Assembly (NCBI RefSeq): GCF_001039355.2
Contig: NW_019775785.1
Location: 49,018-113,017 of the forward strand
Length of the DNA: 64,000 bases
Direction: 5' to 3'
Source: Lingula anatina
Lineage: Eukaryota; Brachiopoda; Lingulata; Lingulida; Lingulidae
In this document: piece by piece, positions 63,092-64,000 of the stretch
Numbering within the stretch: position 1 is the first letter of the stretch
Layout: the number at the start of each line of letters is the position of its first letter
Translations under genes and position numbers: made by a program
The notes under the pieces: generated by a model
The model's database searches: none
Seen by the model: only the letters and a program-made list of their open reading frames with translations
What the model was told of the DNA's origin: nothing

Positions 63092-63409
63092 ATGCACTTT
63101 TCAGATAATCAGCAAGTTGTGGAAAGTTCGTGGATAAGGAACATGTTTGCAGTTTTTTTCTTTATATGCGTAGTGGTAGTGTTGAATTTCATATTGACTG
63201 ATTACCTGACAGAAAGGAAATCTAGGATCGAGGCCCTTATGTCTTTGCCAAACAGTACATTGACAGCAGGAAACAGGAGCAGTTTATTTCTGAGGATGGA
63301 ATTAGAGAAAATGAAGCGTGAAACAAGGCAATCCTGGCATGATCAGAACAGAACAAATGCTAGAAATACAACAGAAAATATAGGCAGCTTCAAGCGAAAG
63401 ATCAACTGA
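63092..63409 (+). CDS. Small putative type II membrane glycoprotein, copy 2 (unrecognised)
   Basis: 105-codon paralogue of the gene at 50460. The open frame extends further upstream, but the ATG at 63092 is chosen because it matches copy 1 and follows a shared AGAGAGA context. Same single hydrophobic segment (about residues 17-38) and the same four N-glycosylation sequons in the stem. Changes: K16R, I18M, K42R, S45R, T51S, L66F, K95E, S96N, V97I. The stop of copy 1 is AAG here, adding KRKIN. It lies 1.5 kb divergently upstream of astacin gene 4. Function unknown; a longer gene continuing beyond the window cannot be excluded. Confidence 0.6.
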   Translation: MHFSDNQQVVESSWIRNMFAVFFFICVVVVLNFILTDYLTERKSRIEALMSLPNSTLTAGNRSSLFLRMELEKMKRETRQSWHDQNRTNARNTTENIGSFKRKIN

Positions 63410-64000
63410 AACATCTGTCAATTTTAGCCCAACACAGTGCCGACTTGGTTGACTTCAAGATGGACTATATCGATCCCCACATAAAAGAGAGTCGTGTTAG
63501 TACTTGGAATTACATTTTGTGTTTTCCTGGCATTTATAAATATTTTAAACACAATTGTAATATTTTATGCTATTATTCGTTTTTAAGCAGTATAGACAGC
63601 AGAGTTATCCATATTTCTGCATATGAAAAAGGTTTTGCCATCTCTTTTGGCGTATTGAAGACAATGTTTGTACATGTACATTTCGTATATAAAAAAAGGG
63701 ATTATCAGAGTAAATTTTAGAGGTAGTGGGAGTGGTGACATTAAGGTTGGGGGAGAATCAAGATGCTTCTGTAACAATAATGGATAATAATTTTTATTAG
63801 ATTAATTTGCTTCCCATGCAACAAAGTTGAAGCATAACCAAAAAGACATGTGCACCATGAAAAATTAATATGTTGATTAAATATGAGCTAACAGATTTTG
63901 TTTAGTTTGACTAAACGATGCAGGACATCAGAAGGGGTGGATAAATCATCTTTGCACCTTGTCCCAATTTCCCTGCAACCCATTAATATCCGTGGGCCTG
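63410..64000. other. 3' flank of the second small membrane-protein gene
   Basis: Aligns with about 50770-51320 of copy 1 until near 63950. No exon supported; window ends here. Confidence 0.5.

Larger units (their letters stand above)
55995..63950 (+). repeat. Segmental duplication, copy 2 (astacin 4 plus small membrane protein)
   Basis: Counterpart of 40895-51320 in the same orientation. It lacks the MITE and the ~2.3-kb insert of copy 1 and carries instead the 59051-59909 element. The match still continues near the right window edge (to about 63950). Confidence 0.85.

Overview
This window is nuclear DNA of an animal. The genes are split by short, phase-conserved GT-AG introns, the noncoding sequence is AT-rich and full of microsatellites and small inverted-repeat elements, and the products are metazoan families (PNPLA2/ATGL-type lipase, SAAL1, 15-hydroxyprostaglandin dehydrogenase, astacin-MAM proteases). 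The repeat style and heterozygosity fit an aquatic invertebrate; I cannot name the species. All exon borders were read by hand from splice signals, reading-frame phase and family conservation.

Left part (1-21.4 kb): two PNPLA2/ATGL-like lipase genes flank a SAAL1 orthologue. The first lipase is on the minus strand (1-5191, 3' end outside the window) and shares a ~480-bp divergent promoter with SAAL1 (5672-10530, plus, 12 coding exons, 558 aa). The second lipase (14778-21417, plus, 8 coding exons, 681 aa) has almost the same exon lengths as the first, so the two are paralogues in opposite orientation.

Middle (24-46 kb): three minus-strand genes for secreted astacin metalloproteases with a C-terminal MAM domain (12 coding exons each). 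The first two (24881-31236 and 32887-39203) lie in ~8-kb near-identical blocks that meet exactly at a single N (32015). This looks more like two haplotypes left side by side by the assembler than a true tandem duplication. The third (40932-46052) is more diverged and carries an apparent one-base frameshift at the end of its fifth coding exon.

Right part (40.9-64 kb): a segmental duplication. Each copy holds an astacin-MAM gene (minus) and, divergently upstream of it, a small single-exon gene for an unrecognised ~100-residue, probably type II, glycosylated membrane protein (50460-50762; 63092-63409). Between the copies is a complete HPGD-like short-chain dehydrogenase gene (51947-54603, 7 exons, 265 aa). 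Comparing the copies reveals transposon insertions with matching empty sites: a nested palindromic MITE (45092-45385) and an ~859-bp terminal-inverted-repeat element (59051-59909). A ~2.3-kb stretch with two tandem ~725-bp units rich in YY1-like motifs is present in only one copy.

The clusters have no obvious shared pathway. The lipases would release fatty acids from stored triglyceride and the dehydrogenase would inactivate hydroxylated fatty-acid signals, but that link is only inference. The best candidate for something undescribed is the co-duplicated pair of secreted protease and small membrane protein.
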